Shown piece by piece: positions 60,012 through 64,000 of a DNA stretch of 64,000 nucleotides. The notes under the pieces are model-generated. The model was not told the origin of the DNA. It was given only the letters and a program-made list of their open reading frames with translations, and ran no database searches. Made by a program: the position numbers and the translations under genes. This DNA comes from Elizabethkingia occulta (GTDB taxonomy: Bacteria; Bacteroidota; Bacteroidia; Flavobacteriales; Weeksellaceae): contig NZ_MAHX01000007.1 of assembly GCF_002023715.1 (NCBI RefSeq), positions 124,001 through 188,000 of the forward strand, given 5' to 3'. Each line of letters opens with the position of its first letter. Position 1 is the first letter of the stretch.

Positions 60012-60746
60012 ATGGAAAAACCTGTGAAACTAGGATTAATCGGTAAAAATATTTCTTATTCATTCTCCAAGCATCATTTTGAACAGAAATTCAAAAAGCT
60101 TATGCTTCCTACTTATACTTACGATTTATTCGATCTGCAGCAGATTGAAGGAGTTGCTAAGTTGTTAGAAGATCCAGATGTGAGAGGTTTTAATGTTACT
60201 ATTCCTTATAAAGAACAGGTTGTCTCTTTTCTGGACGAATTAAGTGATGAGGCAAAACAGATAGGAGCTGTAAATACTGTAAAGGTTCTTGCTGATGGTA
60301 GAAGAAAAGGCTTCAATACAGATGCTTTTGGCTTTGAGAAGACTTTACTTGCCCATAAAAAAGATTATCATACTTCAGCCCTTATTTTAGGAGACGGGGG
60401 AGCTGCAAAGGCAGTGAAATATGTATTGGATAAGCATAATATTGCTCATAAAACAGTTTCCAGGAAGTCGGAACTGAATTTTGATAAGCTAACTCCGGAA
60501 ATTGTAAAAGAGCATACATTAATTATTCAGACCACTCCGGTTGGTACTTTTCCAAATGTTGAAGATTGCCTTATATTTCCGTTTGAGGGGCTTTCTGAAC
60601 AACACCTTATCATCGATTTAATCTACAATCCCAATTATACCAAATTCATAAAAAATGCTGCTGAAAAAGGAGCAAAAACAGTAAATGGCTATTATATGCT
60701 TGAACAACAGGCAGAAAAAGCATGGGAAATTTGGAATTTAGACTAA
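60012..60746 (+). CDS. aroE: Shikimate dehydrogenase
   Basis: NADPH-dependent reduction of 3-dehydroshikimate to shikimate in aromatic amino-acid synthesis. The 244-residue protein has the substrate motif GKNISYSFSKHHF, the catalytic Lys in FNVTIPYKEQV, the Asp in GFNTDAFGFEKTL, and the Rossmann motif ILGDGGAAKAV (GxGGxx-type). NGYYMLEQQAEKAWEIW at the C-terminus is conserved. A TAACTTTG -7 element lies at 60000-60007, giving an almost leaderless mRNA. Confidence 0.95.
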   Translation: MEKPVKLGLIGKNISYSFSKHHFEQKFKKLMLPTYTYDLFDLQQIEGVAKLLEDPDVRGFNVTIPYKEQVVSFLDELSDEAKQIGAVNTVKVLADGRRKGFNTDAFGFEKTLLAHKKDYHTSALILGDGGAAKAVKYVLDKHNIAHKTVSRKSELNFDKLTPEIVKEHTLIIQTTPVGTFPNVEDCLIFPFEGLSEQHLIIDLIYNPNYTKFIKNAAEKGAKTVNGYYMLEQQAEKAWEIWNLD

Positions 60747-60812
60747 AAATACAATACATTTATAGCAATTAAAGGTAATGGAAACATTACGTATTTTTAA
60801 AAAAGACTTGTT

Positions 60813-62678
60813 ATGGCTTCAATAGACAACAATCAGAATGAAGAATTAAAGGCAAATCAATCCACTGAACATCCTCAGCAGGCTGGTCAGGCTGCAGAAC
60901 ATCATGAGCATGTTGCAGATCACGACGAAGATACTGATCATGATTTTCATGCAGAAGATTACACGCATTTGTCTATGGAAGACATAGCTAAGGAAGCCGA
61001 AAATATTGTAAACTCCGCAAATGCAGGTTCACAGACTAAAAAATTCGGAGAACTTCGCGATGCTTTCAATGCAGCATGGGAAGAAGAATTAAAAGATAAA
61101 AAGGAAGCATATATTGCAGATGGAGGAGATCCTGATAATTTTGAATACCAGTCGCCATTAAGATCAAAATTCAATGCACTTTCCAATATTTTTAAAGAAA
61201 AACAGGAAAGCTACCACAAAGAAGTAGAGAAGGAACAGGCAGAAAATCTGTTACAGAGACGCTCTATTATTGAAAAGCTTAAAAATCTGTATACCAATAC
61301 TGAAGCAGGAACTAATCTTTTTAAAGCAATAAGAGAAGTTAAAGATGAATGGCAGAAAGCTGGACAGGTAGCTAAGTCTGAATTTAAAACACTTAGCAAT
61401 GATTATTTCCACCATCTGAATCAGTTTTATCAGATGCTGGATCTAAATAAAGAATACCGTGAGCAGGAATATGCACATAACCTGGAAAAGAGACAGCATA
61501 TTATTGCACGTGCAAAGGAGCTTAAAGACGAGCCTGTAGTACAGAAAGCATTAAATGAACTCCAGTATCTTCATAAATTATGGAAAGAAGAAGCAGAGCC
61601 TGTAGCTGAAGAATTCAGAGACAGCACCTGGGACGAGTTTAAAGAGATTTCCAATATTATCCACCAGAGAAAAGCAGAATTATTTGCACAGATCGAAGGC
61701 GATCAGAAAATTAATCTGGAGAAGAAAAATGAGATTATAGAAAAACTTAAAAAACTTTCTAATCCTGAAAAAGAACCAGCACATTCGTACTGGCAGTCGG
61801 CTATTAAAAAAGTAGAGGAACTAAGGAATGAATTTATTTCACTAGGAAGTGTTCCGAAAAAACTTTCTAATCAGAACTGGACAGATTTTAAAGAAACACT
61901 TCGTGCATTTAATGCTTCAAAAAACAATTTCTATAAAGGGCTAAAAAAGAATCAACAGGAGAATCTTGAAAGAAAGTTACAGTTGATTCAGACCGCAAAA
62001 GACAATCAGGATTCTGAAGATTGGGATACTGCAGTACCTTTATTTAAAAAACTTCAGGAAGAATGGAAAGCTGTTGGTCATGTACCAAGAAGCCAGTCCA
62101 ACAGAGTATGGGACGAATTCCGTGATGCATGTAATCATTTCTTTGCCAAGTTCCGTGAAAAAGGAGACGCTGGTACGGATGACTGGAGGGCTAATTACAA
62201 AAAGAAAAAAGCACTTCTGGATGAACTTAAGGATATCGAGGAGGGAGAAAATAGTGCTGAAGTAATCAACAGAATCAAAAACGAATGGAATGCCATTGGT
62301 AAAGTACCACGTGATAAAATCAACATTAATACTGAATTTAATAAAGCACTTAGAAGTAAGATGAGGCTGAACAGAATGAAAGATTACGAACTTTCAGATG
62401 GTAACCTTTCCGAAACCCAACTTACTGACAAAGCACGTAAGATTAAAAATCAGATTTCGGATATGGAATCGGAAGTCTCCAAACTGGAAAATAATCTGGC
62501 CTTCTTTACTAATCCAACAAGAGAAAATCCTTTGCTAAAGGCTACTTATGATAGTCTGGATGCTAAAAAAGAAGAATTGGAAGGACTTCGCTCCAAATTA
62601 CATCAGATTATAACAGAACACGATCAACCAAAAGCAGATACCTCCGAGGAAAAAGAGGATAAGCCGACAGAAGAGTAA
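60813..62678 (+). CDS. DUF349 repeat protein
   Basis: A 621-residue cytoplasmic protein. A low-complexity acidic/His-rich N-terminus (about 1-70) is followed by at least five DUF349 repeats, each with a W in a KxxW core (KDEWQKAGQVAKSE, HKLWKEEAEPVAEEF, SYWQSAIKKVEEL, QEEWKAVGHVPRSQSNRVWD, KNEWNAIGKVPRDK). A coiled coil and a charged C-terminus follow. DUF349 domains occur in ribosome- or membrane-linked helical proteins; no precise role is known. It is 67 nt after aroE and ends with a terminator. Confidence 0.9.
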   Translation: MASIDNNQNEELKANQSTEHPQQAGQAAEHHEHVADHDEDTDHDFHAEDYTHLSMEDIAKEAENIVNSANAGSQTKKFGELRDAFNAAWEEELKDKKEAYIADGGDPDNFEYQSPLRSKFNALSNIFKEKQESYHKEVEKEQAENLLQRRSIIEKLKNLYTNTEAGTNLFKAIREVKDEWQKAGQVAKSEFKTLSNDYFHHLNQFYQMLDLNKEYREQEYAHNLEKRQHIIARAKELKDEPVVQKALNELQYLHKLWKEEAEPVAEEFRDSTWDEFKEISNIIHQRKAELFAQIEGDQKINLEKKNEIIEKLKKLSNPEKEPAHSYWQSAIKKVEELRNEFISLGSVPKKLSNQNWTDFKETLRAFNASKNNFYKGLKKNQQENLERKLQLIQTAKDNQDSEDWDTAVPLFKKLQEEWKAVGHVPRSQSNRVWDEFRDACNHFFAKFREKGDAGTDDWRANYKKKKALLDELKDIEEGENSAEVINRIKNEWNAIGKVPRDKININTEFNKALRSKMRLNRMKDYELSDGNLSETQLTDKARKIKNQISDMESEVSKLENNLAFFTNPTRENPLLKATYDSLDAKKEELEGLRSKLHQIITEHDQPKADTSEEKEDKPTEE

Positions 62679-62698
62679 GATCATTAAAAATATAACTG

Positions 62699-62735
62699 TC
62701 CAACATTGATGTTTCTGTCAATGTTGGATTTTTTA
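62699..62735 (+). terminator. Terminator after the DUF349 gene
   Basis: Perfect 11-bp stem TCCAACATTGA/TCAATGTTGGA with an 8-nt loop, followed by TTTTTTATT. It ends only 6 nt before the ribD start, so ribD translation begins right after it. Confidence 0.88.
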
Positions 62736-62741
62736 TTAAAT

Positions 62742-63770
62742 ATGGAAGAACATTACATTTACATGCAGCGTGCACTGCAGTTGGCAAAAAAAGCTTTAGG
62801 AAATACTTATCCTAATCCGCTGGTGGGCAGTGTTATTGTATCCAACGGTAAGATAATAGGAGAGGGGTGGCATCATAAAGCAGGAGAACCTCATGCAGAG
62901 ATCAACGCGATTAATTCTGTAGAGAATAAAGAACTACTGAAAGACAGTACAATATATGTAACGCTGGAACCTTGTGCGCATTATGGAAAAACACCTCCTT
63001 GTGCTGTAAAGATTGTAGAACAGGGAATTCCAAGAGTTGTTATAGGCTCTATGGATCCGCATGACAAAGTAAACGGAAAGGGAAAAGCAATTCTTGAAGC
63101 TGCCGGAACAGAAGTAATAACCGGGATTTTGGAAGCAGAATGTGATGAATTAAATAAGCGTTTTTTTACGTATCATCGTAAGCAGCGTCCCTATATTATT
63201 CTGAAATGGGCTGAATCTGCAGATGGATTTATGGATAAGGATTTTCAACCGTATGCCATTAGTAATGCACTTTCTCAGCAGAAGAATCACCAGCTTCGTG
63301 CAGATGAACAGGCCATTCTGGTAGGTACAAAAACAGTATTGAACGATAATCCCGGGCTTACGGTAAGAGAAGTAAGCGGGAATAATCCGGTACGTATTAT
63401 TTTAGACAGAGAACTGAAAGTACCTGTAGATTATAAGGCATTCAACAATGAGGCTGTAACTTTTATCATAAATGAAATAGAAGAAAAATCAGAAGGTAAT
63501 ATTCATTGGCTGAAAGCTGATTTTGGAGATAAATTTCTGTCTGATCTTATGCCTGTTTTATATAAACATCAGATACAGTCTGTTATTATAGAAGGTGGTG
63601 CTTATACCCTAAATCAATTTATAGAAAGTAATCTATGGGATGAAGCGTGGGTATTCAAAGCAGAGAATCTGTTTCTGAATAAAGGAACCAAAGCATCAAA
63701 GCTACAGCATGAAGCTCAGACTATTGAACAACTAAGAGATAATCAGTTAAAGATTTACAGAAACAAATAA
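62742..63770 (+). CDS. ribD: Bifunctional riboflavin deaminase/reductase
   Basis: Catalyses the deaminase and reductase steps after GTP cyclohydrolase II in riboflavin synthesis. The ATG at 62742 starts MEEHYIYMQRALQLAKKALG; upstream in-frame starts lie in the terminator stem. The zinc deaminase domain has PHAEINAI and TLEPCAHYGKTPPC. The C-terminal reductase domain (about 148-342) has ILKWAESADGFM and AILVGTKTVLNDNPGLTVR. At 342 residues it is of usual length. Confidence 0.94.
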   Translation: MEEHYIYMQRALQLAKKALGNTYPNPLVGSVIVSNGKIIGEGWHHKAGEPHAEINAINSVENKELLKDSTIYVTLEPCAHYGKTPPCAVKIVEQGIPRVVIGSMDPHDKVNGKGKAILEAAGTEVITGILEAECDELNKRFFTYHRKQRPYIILKWAESADGFMDKDFQPYAISNALSQQKNHQLRADEQAILVGTKTVLNDNPGLTVREVSGNNPVRIILDRELKVPVDYKAFNNEAVTFIINEIEEKSEGNIHWLKADFGDKFLSDLMPVLYKHQIQSVIIEGGAYTLNQFIESNLWDEAWVFKAENLFLNKGTKASKLQHEAQTIEQLRDNQLKIYRNK

Positions 63771-63772
63771 TA

Positions 63773-64000
63773 TTGGAATCCAATTACAGTTATAATACGA
63801 TCGCCAAACCAATTTTAGATATTACTCTTAAAGAAAAAGGGAGTAAATTCATTTCCTATGCTTATCCGGTTCTGGATGAAGATGATGTGAAAAAACGGCT
63901 GGAAGAAGTAAAAACTTTGCATCCTAAGGCAACACATCACTGTTATGCTTTCAGATTAGGACTGAAAGGTGAGAATTACCGTGCAAATGACGACGGAGAA
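63773..64000 (+). CDS. YigZ/IMPACT family protein, 3' end outside window
   Basis: A partial gene with 76 visible residues, beginning at a TTG (63773) 2 nt after the ribD stop codon. No better ATG is available in frame. The sequence (M)ESNYSYNTIAKPILDITLKE, then GSKFISYAYPV and THHCYAFRLGL...NDDGE, matches the N-terminal UPF0029 domain of the YigZ/IMPACT family, known for translation-related or EF-G-like folds. It is probably cotranscribed with ribD. Confidence 0.85.
   Translation, partial: MESNYSYNTIAKPILDITLKEKGSKFISYAYPVLDEDDVKKRLEEVKTLHPKATHHCYAFRLGLKGENYRANDDGE

Overview
The window reads as chromosomal DNA of a Flavobacteriia member, most likely Weeksellaceae (Elizabethkingia/Chryseobacterium type). 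The evidence is the AT-rich composition, promoters of the Bacteroidetes form (TTG, about 19-20 nt, TAnnTTTG), the near absence of Shine-Dalgarno sites, and characteristic families: GLPGLI, RHS proteins with a DUF6443-like N-terminus, carboxypeptidase-regulatory-like TonB receptors, an OlsF-type acyltransferase, and MKKL...GG leader peptides. The genus is inferred from gene content; no 16S rRNA gene is present.

Layout. 1-1073 is the N-terminal part of glnS. 1290-4396 is a TonB-dependent outer-membrane receptor followed by four tandem Cys-containing double-glycine-type peptides, behind a promoter flanked by two palindromes. 4445-9797 is core metabolism: menC, fbp, an aspartate kinase, and a fused PlsC-like/GNAT protein resembling ornithine-lipid synthase OlsF. 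9834-10652 holds two identical tRNA-Phe genes around a cluster of GGA-type hairpins. 10793-14913 carries a JmjC-like cupin, a membrane protein, a FISUMP lipoprotein and an NTF2-like protein.

14973-27627 is an accessory island on the minus strand: two paralogous lipoproteins, a small candidate immunity gene overlapping the stop codon of an RHS polymorphic-toxin-like gene, a second YD/RHS-like secreted protein, and three tail-fibre-like proteins sharing a near-identical 242-bp 3' module. All three transcription units of this island are preceded by the same ~39-bp promoter block, built on an inverted repeat (GCGTCAA-N3-TTGACGC) at fixed spacing. A membrane-anchored AraC regulator lies divergently beside it.

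28967-34810 looks like a host-lipid locus: a TonB receptor, a Ca2+-dependent PI-PLC and a neutral sphingomyelinase. 35021-37945 has a thioredoxin-reductase-like flavoprotein, a small lipoprotein and an S41 peptidase. 38385-39527 holds a second set of four leader peptides, here mostly as separate units with their own terminators, two with a TCACTT-N2-AAGTGA palindrome upstream. All eight peptides have an even number of cysteines.

39605-44901 contains a DUF2306 membrane protein, an AraC-type regulator, DUF2200, a membrane protein, an OmpA lipoprotein and a sialate-esterase-like hydrolase. 44926-48966 contains a CPA1 antiporter, a siderophore-interacting protein and a UspA protein, each with an FNR-like box exactly 22 nt upstream of the -7 element, next to a Crp/Fnr regulator gene. 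49065-53041 is a TolC-EmrA-EmrB efflux operon. 53226-57752 has a hypothetical protein, a LuxR-type regulator, a DUF5694 protein, a GLPGLI protein and tRNA-Met. 57828-64000 is housekeeping: methylmalonyl-CoA epimerase, rbfA, a Lol/FtsX-like permease, aroE, a DUF349 protein, ribD and the start of a YigZ/IMPACT protein.

The best candidates for undescribed biology are the two leader-peptide arrays with their palindromic operators and the RHS/tail-fibre regulon with its shared promoter block. All family assignments come from reading motifs in the translated sequence; no database search was run.
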